Positions 44,439 to 55,645 of a DNA stretch of 64,000 bases are shown piece by piece (the stretch's first letter is position 1; each line of letters starts with the position of its first letter). The translations under genes were made by a program, and so were the position numbers. This DNA comes from Plumapathes pennacea (taxonomy: Eukaryota > Cnidaria > Anthozoa > Antipatharia > Myriopathidae), in the NCBI GenBank assembly GCA_964036295.1, contig OZ038467.1, positions 6,131,001-6,195,000 of the forward strand, read 5' to 3'. The notes beneath the pieces were generated by a model, which was given only the letters and a program-made list of their open reading frames with translations, searched no databases and was not told the DNA's origin.

Positions 44439-44696
44439 AGATCGAAACATTATGCCGGCATTTGTGTGTGACCTCCCTTCCAAATAAGATACCAATTTCT
44501 TATGTAGATAACAATTTTCGTCTTCTTTGAAAGATTCGTTTATCTCTGCTTTATTCCAAAAAAAAAACGCCAGTAGCTTGTACTTTTTAACAAATCAGTT
44601 TATTAAAGAAACGTCCAATACAGGGGTAGCTAGTTTATACCAAATCGACAATAAAATGAAAAAAAAAAATTTTTTTTTAAGTATTCAGATTTCGTT

Positions 44697-44961
44697 TCAC
44701 AGTTCCTTAAAAATCTGAAAACCTGTGGGAGCATTCTCCTTTGCACAAGCAGCTTTATCATTGATATGACATGAACGGGCATAGATATAGCTGCTGTCGT
44801 AGTAGAGCCAGGCGTTGTTGGACTGGTAGGGATACTTAAATCCCACGATATCTCCCAGCTGCACGGGTGTACCGTCAACGGCATCTTTGGAGAAGATGCG
44901 GAATGTGCACTGAGTATGAGACAGCCAGTTATCCCCTTTCCACGACCGTACATCGCAACCA
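44697..44961 (-). pseudogene. Orphan terminal exon of the secreted trefoil-like family
   Basis: This exon matches the third exon of the genes at 47.1-48.7 and 54.0-55.6 kb over its whole length: an acceptor (CTAG) at 44962-44963, then SWKGDNWLSHTQ, TFRIFSKDAVDGTPVQLGD, AWLYYDSSYIYARSC, CAKENAPTGFQIF and a stop. The frame is open and unbroken. I found no signal-peptide exon or middle exon between it and the gene at 47.1 kb. It is therefore either a leftover of a lost gene copy or an alternative last exon for the gene just upstream (47.1-48.7 kb), whose second exon ends in the same phase. Confidence 0.7.
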
Positions 44962-45184
44962 CTAGACCAGAAAGAGCAGTATTAAATCAGAGAGGACGAA
45001 TATATAAAATGAAAGTTTATGATGTAAGACAAATTCGTTCCTTGATCTGTACTGATTGTTAATGCATGACTACAAACTCGTGTATAGTTCCTCATCTTGA
45101 TATATCCTCTCACAAACTCTTCTAGCCTAAGCCAGGAAGAGGAAATGGGAGGGAGGAATTTGATGGTCCATCCCCCAGAGTCAT

Positions 45185-45420
45185 ATAGGTATGTGCCGCC
45201 CAAAAGAGTATTTTAGTCTGACACAGGGTATCGATTTTGAGCCTTTAGTCTGGAAATTAATGTCAGCCGATTTTGATATTTAGTCTGAAACCGAGTCGAA
45301 AATTACACATTTTGGTCTGAAATAGAGTCGAAAATCGTTTTGGTCTAGGGCGGGTTTTTAGTCCCGAGCGGCACACTCCCACCCAAAATGAGGAGTATCC
45401 CCCGGGCCAAAACCAGCCTT
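45185..45420. repeat. Interspersed repeat with repeated GTCTGAAA..GAGTCGAAAAT words
   Basis: Words such as TTTAGTCTGAAACCGAGTCG and TTGGTCTGAAATAGAGTCG repeat four to five times. The ends share GTGCCGC and GCGGCAC with ACCCAAAA words, in partly inverted order. Non-coding. Confidence 0.55.
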
Positions 45421-46445
45421 CGAATTTTACACACTCCCACAGTTTGGAAAGAGCAGAAATAAGGAAGCCGAAGAAGCAATTAAAGGAGAGTGGGCCGATG
45501 GTACGAGGTTTGTCTCTTCATGCCATAAGCTGTGGGGTTGTTCGTGCTTTGACGAAAGTCATGTAGCCATTAGTAGCTAAAATAAGAGAATACAAACACA
45601 AGACATGAGGACAAACCCCAATTTGTTATGCAGTGGTGGGCGTGCTGCGTGAAGATACGCAAGATAACTATTTGTCCTTATTGCCTTTTCGCCAAAGCTA
45701 ACAAAATCAAACAGCTGCGAGCAACAGCCTCAAGATCGTCAGCTTATATTCTTCCAGTAAACACGTCCAGACTGCTGAAATGTGCGAATGAACGCTGCCT
45801 ATAATCCTTGTCACTTTTAGAACATCTTCTGTTCCAGTTTCTCGAGAAGAGAACTGCACTATGTACAATGTTCAGTTGTCCATTTATATTTATATTTGTT
45901 TTCGTCAAAATGATTATTTCATTGATTCGCAGCAGAGGTCTTCCAGAATCCCTTAAGTATAAACTTACTATACCTCTGGAGAATTTGAAATTGTCAGTTG
46001 AAGGACAATTCTCATTTTATCGAATTGTGATAGCAGTCATAATAGTCTTCTGTAAACTGATGCAAAGTTTGCTGTGGTTGTATTCATGATTCATCGAAGA
46101 CTGTCACTATCAAATCACGACCTTCCAGGACTCCGCGAAGTTTGGACCTCTAGTTACAAAATAGAATAACTCATAATCAGGTGTATGGTCGGGTATCCTT
46201 GCAAATCAAGTACTAAGAATAAATCACACCTCCATCATATGACAGCTTCCCTTTCTTTATTCATCATTAACTGCTGATAAGGCTACAATCATAGAAGGCA
46301 GTATTGTTGCGGATCTTTGCCACACAGAGCTACTTTTTAAAGGACAGGCGAGTGATAGTGTTACAGTGCTAGTGCCGGCCGGTGAATGCCACTATACAAT
46401 ACATGCTGAAATGCGGGTCGAATAGCGGAGCGAATATACTGAAGG
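45421..46445. other. Intergenic, nothing recognised
   Basis: No exon of the neighbouring family and no other supported gene was found here, although this is where exons 1 and 2 of the orphan copy would be expected. Confidence 0.45.
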
Positions 46446-46807
46446 CCCTGTTACACTCTGCACAATTTTCTCGGCAAAGCTGCTGAAATGTATTTGGGCT
46501 CGTCGTCAACGTGCCTCGCAGTTTTGTTGCTGTTGCTGTTGCTGTAGTTGTTTTGTTGCGCGCGCGATTAGGAATGGATCCACACTTCTTCAAAGGCCTT
46601 TCATTTCCGGCATGCTGACATCTCAGTTAGTGCCAACTCATCAAGCGGCGCCAGTCACGAGCTTCCCCTGACAGTTCTCGACATAAATCATTGCAAGTTT
46701 CTGAGATCACGTGCCGAGTTTAACATCGGCACCTTCGCACTAGCTGCAACGATACATTTTCAACATTGCGGAACAAGTTTTGCTGAGAAAATTGCACAGC
46801 GTGTATT
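46446..46807. repeat. TIR element
   Basis: TGTTACACTCTGCACAATTT plus TCTCGGCAAA at the left is matched inverted by TTTGCTGAGAAAATTGCACA plus GCGTGTATTA at the right. The pairing is imperfect and continues weakly inward (AAATGTAT with ATACATTTT). The end resembles the element at 1182-1426 (GTGTTACACT). Confidence 0.55.
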
Positions 46808-47134
46808 AAAAACAGCGCTTTGACGGGACAGATGCATTCCCCACATGTTCAGTTGCTTCATGTCTTTTACACCAATTATATTCATTGTAGTTTTTCTTCT
46901 TTTAGTTTGTTTCTTTTTGAAAGTTTAGCCTTATATACGGTACTAGTCTTCTTCGTAGCCTTTCATTTGTCGTCACGAACTCCCAAGGAAACGGCTGCGA
47001 AGGAGACTAGCCGTACGGTAGCAACTGATTTACTTTACGCCTTACCTAATTTTACTAAAACATTCTCGTTCTACAAGAAATACATGGCTCGAGCTCTGCT
47101 ACAGAAGAGAATCTTGACACTAGATTTCATTACT

Positions 47135-48745
47135 CTACAACTTCTTAAAGATCTGAAAGCCAGTGGAGGCATTCTCCTTAGCGCAGGAGGTCTTGCTAGT
47201 TACACTACAAGGACGGGCGTAGAAGTTTCCACTGTAGTGGTAGAGCCAGGCGCTGTTGGAATAGTAGGGATACTTGAATCCCACAATATCTCCCAGCTGC
47301 ACGGGTGTTCCGTCAACACCGTTCTTGGAGAATATATAGAACGTTGCCCGACTACTTCCCAGCCAATCATTTCCCGTCCATGAGCTGTCACTCCATCCAG
47401 CTCTATACAGGACGATAAAATAAACATTAAATCAATGGTCAGTAAAATAAAGGGGATTCTACAAGACTGCAATTATTCTTCATTCTAAGATCTATAGCAT
47501 TCACCGATCAAATAAAAATAAACACGATGAATACAAACGCCAGTATAACCTTTTTTTCAGTGCCAAACGTTCTAATCAAAATATCCTTGACCTCTTGTCT
47601 TGTCGTCCCAATTTCTCCGGAATACGGGGCAAGGCTATTGGGTCTTTAACACGAATTGATGAGTATCGACCGCAGCACTGCAGTGCTATACTTTTGACTA
47701 CCAGTTCGCAATATTGGCCCAACTAAAATTGAAGACTAATGAGAACGAGTAAGAGCTTGATAAAGGCATTCTCTTATTACTATTCTGACGAATGAGGGAA
47801 CCGCACTGTCAAAAATCATACACAAATTGCAACTTACGCAGAGCACTTGTAAGATGTTGATGCGTCACAGTACAGGTACCGTGACTCGGCGTGGTAAGGG
47901 AAGGTGATCCTCACGTGATCACCGCTGTCCACAGGCTGTCCATCAGCCTTACCACGGGCTCTGATCCTGAAAGCCACCGTAGGACAAGCGGACCACTTTG
48001 CCGCGACCATGTAGTCTGCCCCAGGACAAGTGGTCACACCACAGTAAGATGTTTTACTGCAACTCAACCACTTGGAACTACCGCTGGTGGTAGCGAGTCT
48101 CAAGGCGATCAGATCTCCACTGTAGATTATCGGAAACCTGCGGGCTGAAACAAGACAAACATTACTATTATGATGGTAAAAAATAAACAGGACTTCATAC
48201 AGTATGTATACACTTTAAATTCAACGTAATCTGACTTAATAGCCAGGTGCTTCATCATGCAATCGACTGATAAACGTCTTATTCAATACTTGGGCAAGTG
48301 GAGCATGGTTTCATTTCTGATTTGAAAGACAAAGTCAGATCTACAGTACTCATCATACTTTTAAGTATTAAGATTGACTGCTTGATTGTAAAGTGTCACT
48401 TTGTGACATAATTTGTTGAGTGATCGTACAAAATTCAGTGCAAACTATTTGCACTCAGTCACGGAAACATTTCCGACTTAACTGGTTTCTAACGAAAACT
48501 AGACTAACTTAATAAATATAATATAATTAACTAAATCAAAACGATAGATCAGAAAAGATAAACGAGAAGAGGTTGAATATCTCACCTGCTGACAAGCCGG
48601 CCCACATTCCTCCGGGAGAATCAAACTTCATCTGTGCTTTACCCAGAATCGAGATCTTACTGTTGGCCAGATTGATGGTACCAGCTGAAGTAAAGACTGC
48701 GCGCTGTAAAACCAGGATGACACAGAACAGGATCAGCAACTTCAT
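47135..48745 (-). CDS. Secreted beta-trefoil-like protein, copy A
   Basis: Three exons, 48586-48745, 47838-48144 and 47135-47402, join in phase to 244 aa. Exon 1 encodes a signal peptide (MKLLILFCVILVLQRAVFTS, cleavage near Ala21-Gly22) and the first strand region. The mature protein shows three related units: RFPII..GDLIALR..KWLSC, then AFRIR..PV.SGDHVRITF..RYLYC, then TFYIFSKNG..PVQLGDIVGFK..AWLYH. This F-x-I / GD-x-V / W-L-x-C pattern suggests a beta-trefoil. Cysteines recur after each W/YLxC position and in CPGADYM, so disulfides are likely. It is probably secreted. I do not recognise a named family and assign no activity. It shares promoter, intron phases and flanks with the copies at 54.0 and 59.8 kb. 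Confidence 0.8.
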
Positions 48746-48833
48746 CGTGTAAAGCCAACTGTTTCACTCTTTCTTCTTGATAAGGTCTTCAGAAGCTTCT
48801 TCAAACGAAGTGACGAATGCGTGTGGCGCTGTC

Positions 48834-48842
48834 CCTTTTGTA
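48834..48842 (-). promoter_or_regulatory. Degenerate TATA-like box of copy A
   Basis: On the minus strand TACAAAAGG lies 89-97 bases before the ATG, at the same place as the perfect TATAAAAG of the copy at 59.8 kb. The surrounding leader is conserved between copies (TCTTCAGAAGCTTCTT). Confidence 0.5.
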
Positions 48843-48845
48843 GCC

Positions 48846-50560
48846 TGTTGCCTTCAACACATCACATCTTCTTTTGTTTCGCAATTTCTTTCCAGCTTAA
48901 AAATAGCGAAACGGAATTTTTTCTTGCTAGAGGCTGTTAACGCCATCGATGCTGTTCGGTGTGTGCACTGTAAAGTCGGCGTTAGGGCTTCGACAATACC
49001 ACCTGTCCATTACTTTTAACAGTTAATGATGCTGTCATTTTTCAGATTTTTGCTAAAGAAAAAAGAACAAACAATTTCCTTCTTGCAGCACGTCCACTAT
49101 TCAATAATAACTTGGTGTTTGTTCATGTGATATTGGCGGTCGCTGTTGTGTGCGCAGTTGTTTCGTTTCAGTTATTTTTTGGGGAAAGGAAACTGAACGC
49201 GATCAGGTGGTTGCCTCTTTAGGCAACGAATTTTATAACACTTTGGTGTTTGTCCATGCCTTGGGTTTTCTGCTTGACTTTATTGACATGCACAGTGGAT
49301 AAACGACCATACTGAGTTTATGCCGCCGAACGACTGATCACCGATCTAAACTTTGTGGCAGCGCGATGGCTAAAGCACTGTTCCAGTCAACTGTTGTACC
49401 ATACTAATAGTGAAAGCAAACTTTAAACTTTACGAAAGTAATATAGAGTACTGTACATTCCCATCAGTTTCCCAGCGGCTTCCTTCGTTCATTTATGCAA
49501 AAGTGGTTTGGTCGTCTGGGTCTAATCTGAGTAGGCGAAGCTATCTGCATTTAATAGAGTACTGTCGAGTCATATTTGAGGCTACTGTGCCATTACTTGT
49601 TACGTATTTTAAAAGTACTTAAAAGTGTAATACAATACGTTTCAGACCGGATTAATAAGAAAGCCGACAGGCGACGAGTAGCCTTGGGGTAAAGCCTACT
49701 TCCTCGTTAAATATTTGCAAAATCCTAACATGGCCATGGAAGTGTTACATACAACAGCGTTTTATTCCCTATGGTGCTTGCTTCCCTCAGTTAACACTTA
49801 TTTCGAAAATACGAGAATACAGGTCAGGGAAATCGCATTTGAATCACTGGCATATGCACAAGTCAGTGAGTGGATATTAGACCCTACATTTTGCATCGTA
49901 AAGGTAACTAATGATCCAAGGCTTCCATCCTGAGCAACATGAAAATTTTCTTGCATATCCGGCCTAAAATTTACAATAGGCCACTTAATTTAAAAAGTTA
50001 AAATAAGAAATCCAGTCAATATTGGCCCAGAGTTGACGAAGGCGACAAAAATCAAACAGGCCGGCCAGGGGTGAGCCTTTCAGTGAGTAATATTTATTGT
50101 ATCTTCGAGAGATTAAAAAGAGACATTTTATGGCACTATGAGTTTTCGTCTTCAAGTCAGGTTCTTGTGCACACTGGAACATTTTGGAATGCTTGTACTG
50201 ATGAGTGATATATGTCAAAGTGCAAGGCTTTTGGCGTCACTGAAGTCAAATTTTCTTGTAAGCAAAGGCTAATAATGAACAAAAAGGATTTGTTATTGAG
50301 TGTGCCTGGTATGCGTTTAAATGCAAAACTGCGTTCACTTACGCGCTTGAGACTTTGTCTTTTGGCCAGAATAGCTATCCAGCCCAACCCAAACCACCAC
50401 CACTGTAACATGACATCTCCGTAGCTGAAAGTGGAGGAATTATTCTGGACTCCATGATCAGCTTTCAAGTAGATTCGGTCCCAACCGCCAATGCAGAAAA
50501 ACTCTTCTTACAAACTTACAAATTAATTGATGAGAAAGCCGAATAAAGTGACCCCCTTTT
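48846..50560. repeat. Duplicated upstream block, copy 1
   Basis: Homologous in order to 55.75-57.5 kb and in part to 52.5-53.45 kb. Shared landmarks: TTCTGCTTGACTTTATTGAC, AGCAAACTTTAAACTTTACG, CAGCGGCTTCCTTCGTTCAT, TCGTTAAATATTTGCAAAAT, GATCCAGTCAATATTGGCCC in shortened form, and ACGCGCTTGAGACT. Landmarks are diverged by substitutions and small indels. No gene is supported inside. Confidence 0.75.
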
Positions 50561-51269
50561 AACCCCCTTTTCAAATTTCATATACTGCATTGGAGCAAAC
50601 TGACAAAGCAAATAAGCAAGCAACACTGTCTCTTACACGCTGCGTCGCACCGATGAACCCTTGCAAACCCTCAGTCCAGCGGGCCTTTTAACTGCAAAGA
50701 TCACATTTACTAGGTGTCGTTTACATGTCCGTACGTCTTGTTCAGATTTCGCTTGATTTTAGTAATATAGACATGAACAAGAACAAGCTTTCTGCTGCCT
50801 GCACTGAAATAATGTATTTTGGGGGTGTGGGGTGGGGACCTTTAGCTGTTGTCACTATAAAGCTATAGCATTTTTCATTTTGCAAGCATGTAAGAGGGAA
50901 AAATAGTTCAGCTTTCAAGCAAGTTTTGCTACTGATCTACTTGGCCTTACTGTCAAAGACCGGAAGAACCGCCACAGCTTATTAACGACAATATGATACT
51001 TGTAGTCTAGCAGCAGTAATGATCGAACCCTGTTTATTGAATGAAGATAATCTACTGTCGGTAATACATACAAGATACCAACTTCTCTGCACGGTATTTT
51101 GGCCTGTATGTTTGCTTTGGCGGTCAAGTCCGTTGAATAAAACGATGCCATCCGCTGCATATGAGTATGCTCACGTCCAGAAGAAGTATTTTTTAGAACT
51201 GCGCTATCACTTGTTACGTGTTAAAATTCACTTAAGACAACACATCACATCACTTGTTTGAATAAGAAA

Positions 51270-51560
51270 GAAGGCGACTCAGCCTTGGGACAAAGTTCTA
51301 CTTCCTTTTTAAATATTTGCAGATCCAAAATAGGCCACGGAAGCATAACAACAGCTTTTGTTTCTCCATTATATTGCTTCGCTCTGAAAATTGACTAAAT
51401 ACAGAGCTGATCAAATAAAACAAGAATGCATACTGCAGGGAAACATGAAAAGTTTCGCGTGCTTCTAAAATTTACAATAGCTCACATAATTTCATTACTT
51501 AACAGCAAATAAAGGTTGATTAAAATTAGGTCCACTGAGTCAATGTTGGCTCAGCAGTGT
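51270..51560. repeat. Partial upstream block, copy 2
   Basis: Carries GCGACTCAGCCTTGGGACAA, TTTAAATATTTGCAGATCCA, GGCCACGGAAGCATAACAAC and AGTCAATGTTGGCTCAG, in the order of the blocks at 49.7 and 56.5 kb. Other landmarks are missing. A poly-A run lies further on at 51864-51890. Confidence 0.5.
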
Positions 51561-51863
51561 GACGTAAACGAGAATAGCTTGCTAAACTATTTCACTTTCA
51601 CTGGAGTTAACTAAAATGCACTCATGTCAGTCTTAATATATTTCTTATAATATCTTAAATCCGACTAGAATGAGCCTTTTTGTGGCGTGAATTCTTATAA
51701 AATTCGGGTTCTTACTGCTGAAGCCTGCACTGAAGTTACATTATTTTTCCGTAGTCAAGACTTATGAAATATTAAGAAGATTTGTATTAGGAATCGTTAA
51801 CTACTTCTAGATGTGTTGAAGTGCAACAAGTGTCGCACACTTACACACTTACACGCTAGCTGC

Positions 51864-51890
51864 AAAAAAAAAAAAAAAAAAAAAAAAAAA
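51864..51890. repeat. Poly-A run
   Basis: About 27 consecutive A; simple repeat. Confidence 0.95.
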
Positions 51891-52499
51891 GAAAACAGCA
51901 TCTGTCACTCTCCCGGCCCACATCATTGTTTAAATAACATGATATGGCAGTAAACTGAAGTTGTGGAATTATTTGCCTTCTTGGCACAATCGGTTTCAAG
52001 GCTGAAGTTTTCACAATTACAGAACTAATGTCCTGACCCCTTACTCAGATTCTGACTATACCTGTAATGCGTGTTAGTTCACAGAAAAGCGTTTGCAAGA
52101 TACTTCCTTCCTACATGTTTTCAAAGCATAAGCCGAATAAACTTATCCTTCAATGTTCAACAATGGCATGCAAGAGCAAACTGACAATGATATTGAAGCT
52201 GATCACTGGCAAAAGGTTGGGCGATCTTTCGATTGCTGAACGGTTTTCATTAGTGATCGCCGCGATCGCTCAGATCCCGATAATTGGCGAGTTCACTCGG
52301 AACGAGAAGGCATGTTTTTGGCTAGTTTCATGTTACAGTACAAATACACTTACATGCACTGTCACACTTGCCTAGAACTGTACGTTTTCAAAGCTACCGC
52401 CAGGGTATGAGAACGCAATGGTACAGTGTGGGGTAATACTTTACTTGGTAAACATTGAAGCTTCCTCGCCGTTCAAGCTTGTCGGTTTCAACTTGAATC

Positions 52500-53450
52500 G
52501 GATAGGACAAAAAATGAAAAATATTATAGGCGTAATTGGCGGTCGATAGTTCCGCTGTTTTCGCAGTCGCACAACTGTTTCGTTTTGTTGCTTTTTGGGG
52601 GAGCGCGCATCTTCAATTTGACAGCAAATTTCATAAAAACCTGGTTTTTGTCCAAGCTTGGGTCTTCTGCTTGACTTTAGTATTAAAGGCACATGCAGTC
52701 CAAATAAACAGCGTATAAACACTGATTTAAACAGTGTGGTGATAATGGCCCGAGCACTGTTCCAAAAACTAACAGTTGTACCATACATGCAATCCCCATG
52801 TCATTCTAGTACCGAAAGCAAACTTTAAAATGTGAGTGAGTGAGTTACGAAAGTAATATGTGAATTTAGAGGTAATACATTCCCATCAGAGTCAAGCGGC
52901 TTCCTTCTTTCACTAAGCAGAAGTGATTTGGTCTAGGTCAAGTCCGAGTAAAACGAACTGCTATCTGCATTTACTAGCTAGAGTGTGTTCATATTTTAGA
53001 CAGTTGTGCTATCGCTTTTTGCGTATTTTGACGTGATCGTCACAACTCACAATACGTCACCTATGTAATTTAATAACTTAAAAATAGAAGATCCAGTCAA
53101 TACTGGCCCAACAGTGACAGAAGCAACGAAAACCAAATAGGCAAATCCCCGTAATTTCACTCCAATGGGTCTACCTTAACATGTACGTTTTTTATTTCTT
53201 TCCTCTTGAAACTGATTGAGATATTCAAACTAAGATACAAGTTCTTATGCTCAGGGAAAATTTTGAAATGCTTACATTGATGAGTCATTTGTCAAAGTGC
53301 GAGGCTTGGTGTCATTGAAGTTGAATTTTTTTGTAGTCCAGGCTAAATGGTAAACTAAAAAAGGATTTGTTATTAAGTGTGCCTGGCATGTGTGTAAATT
53401 CAACAGGGCGTTCACCTACGCGCTTGGCCCGGAATAGCTCAGGGTGCGGC
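52500..53450. repeat. Upstream block, copy 3, without its gene
   Basis: Contains the same ordered landmarks as the other blocks: GGCGGTCGATAG, TTCTGCTTGACTTTAGTATT, ACCGAAAGCAAACTTTAAAA, GCGGCTTCCTTCTTTCACT, GATCCAGTCAATACTGGCCC, TTTTGAAATGCTTACATTGA, GCCTGGCATGTGTGTAAATT. To its left, where exon 1 of a family gene should lie, there is no signal-peptide exon. At about 53450 it joins the 3' flank of copy B. Confidence 0.7.
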
Positions 53451-53467
53451 TTCATGCTCGTCTGTAC

Positions 53468-53987
53468 GCTTTGAACAGCTAGTTACGTCATCATCATCAT
53501 GTTGGGTGCGTTACTGAGCAAATAATGTTTTCCACTTCCTGACTATTTTTCTCCTTTTTTATTCAGCTTTAAAGCTTAGCCTACAGTACAAGTACTGAAG
53601 CAACTGTTGCAACTCAGAACTACGTTTTCATAAGGCAGCGTAATATCATGGGCTGATTAGTATACTTTGTCAATTAGTAGTAGTTATCAAAGTTACGTCT
53701 AAGGCCACTTGGGCCACTACTAAAGGATGTCAAAATATTTCAGGGAAGATTTCTTCTTATGCGTACGTTCTGTGCTCAGTCCATGTGTCACTATACGACT
53801 TATATGATGTCTGTTTAAATACTAGTTTCACCTGTAACTGTAGTTCGGCTGCCTTCAAAAGCGTAGCTCTGTAAAACAACTGTCTTATCGCACAATCATC
53901 TAGCCTAACTTTACTGAGACATTTACATACTCAGTGTAAAAAATCAACTCATCTATGACGAAACTAAAACACTGTGTCAGCTTTGGC
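53468..53987. repeat. Duplicated 3' flank of copy B
   Basis: Matches 59288-59759 in order: GCTTTGAACAGCTAGTTAC, ATGTTTTCCACTTCCTGACTA, AAGCAACTGTTGCAACTCAG, TTGGGCCACTACTAAAGGA, AATCAACTCATCTATGACGA. It shows that the duplicated unit includes downstream sequence. Confidence 0.8.
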
Positions 53988-55645
53988 CTACAACTTCTTG
54001 AAGATCTGAAACCCAGTGGGGGCGTTCTCCTTGGCGCAGGAGGCCTTGCTATTTGGACTACAAGTACGGGCGTAGAAGTATCCACTGGAGTAGTAGAGCC
54101 AGGCGTTGTTGGAATAGTACGAATTCTTGAATCCCACGATATCTCCCAGCTGCACGGGCTCGCCGTCCTGGCCGTTTTTGGAGAAGATACGGAAAACGGC
54201 ATGAGTATGTGACAACCAATAGTTTCCTGGCCATGAAGAGTAACCGGCAGTACTGAAAAGAGAAAATTATATGTTACCACCACAAAATAATGTTCCAAAG
54301 GCCTAATGTGAGTGTGAAGTGGCAGTTGACTGGTTATTAAGCCTATCCCCTCCCCCCTCTTTTGTTTTGATTCTCCTCATTCGCATCACTTTACATAAAA
54401 GTGGAATATTATGGATTGCCAAACATACCGTGTAAACGGTTTGAACAGACTGAGCAGCTTAAGTTTACTATATTTATCATTTCACTGAATTCACTGAGAA
54501 AACCGCTCCTTATCGTATCCTTTACTTTTTGAACAGATAATAAAGAAAAGTTGGTTCCTGCATGTTCCGATTATTAACCCACCAGAATAAGACTGTGCCT
54601 TCACCGTCCAGAAGGACGAGAGCTGGCGATCACTCATGACAACACGGATCAAGCACATAAACTTATTACATAAAGCGATAAGCTATTTATGCTTGTTATA
54701 GAAATATCTAGAAAAGTGAAGTGCACTTCAGCTTCCGGTTCGATTGATGAAACAAGTCTCTAATATGTCTGACAATATAAATTAATGTTATCGGTTAATC
54801 ATTGACTTACGCAATGCATTTGCTTGACGATGAGCTGCAATACAGGTACCGTGTCTCGGCGTAGTACGGGAAAGTGATCTTCACGTGATCACCGCTTAGC
54901 ACAGGTTGTCCATCGCCCCGACTGAAGGCTCTGATCCTGAAAACCACCGTAGGACAAGCGGACCACTTTGCCGCGACCATGTAGTCTGCCCCAGGACAAG
55001 TGGACACACCGCAGTAAGTTGTTTTACTGCAACTCAACCACTTGGAACTGCCGCTAGTGGTAGCAAGCCTCAAGGCGATCAGATCTCCGCTCTTTAGGAT
55101 CGGAAACCTGCGGGCTGAACAATCAAAGACACCAAATTAATCTGCTCCTTTCCTGCTTTAAACCACTTATGCCTTATCAATAGGTATTAAGTACTAAATA
55201 ATACAGGGTGGAACAAGATAGGGGGAGAGGAGCGGTTGGTAGCCAAGACGCCTGATTTCTTTTTTGACGACAGTGTTTTGTGTTAGCTGACTTGCTTTAC
55301 TCTAATGCCTTCTGTTAATCTGATATTCAAACTGCGGCCGGAGGGAAAAATGCATGTTGTACAATCGTTATCGGTTGAGCCAAGGGACATAATGTTACAA
55401 ACGCAACAACCAAACACTACTAACAAAAAGACAGCAGGAAGACACCAGAAAATAAGTTAGTCCAAAAATGCTGATCGATTCTCACCTGCTGCTAAGCCGG
55501 CCCACATTCTTCCGGGAGAATCAAACTTCATCTGCGCTTTGCCTTGAATCGCGATCTTACTGTTGGACAGATCTAGGACACCAGCTGAAGTAAAGACTGC
55601 GCGCTGTAAAACCAGGACGACACAGAACAGGATCAGCAACTTCAT
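53988..55645 (-). CDS. Secreted beta-trefoil-like protein, copy B
   Basis: Three exons, 55486-55645, 54811-55114 and 53988-54252, join in phase to 242 aa. Exon 1 holds the signal peptide (MKLLILFCVVLVLQRAVFTS) and GKAQMKFDSPGRMWAGLAAG. Exon 2 holds RFPILKSGDLIALR, KWLSCSKTTYC, CPGADYMVAAKWSAC, VVFRIR and SGDHVKITFPY. Exon 3 holds GNYWLSHTHAVFRIFSKNG, GEPVQLGDIVGFK, NNAWLYYSSGYFYARTC and a conserved C-terminal GFQIFKKL. The three GD-centred units point to a trefoil-like fold with several disulfides. Intron phases (1, then 2) equal those of the other copies. All three exons are open, so this copy looks functional. Function unknown; the signal peptide and lack of membrane segment imply a secreted protein. 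Confidence 0.8.

Noticed and set aside
46820..47383. Long plus-strand frame (187 codons) across copy A, with similar frames opposite copies B and C
   Set aside because: It is antisense to the conserved third exon. Its likeness between copies follows from the conserved minus-strand coding sequence; it has no splice or protein support of its own.
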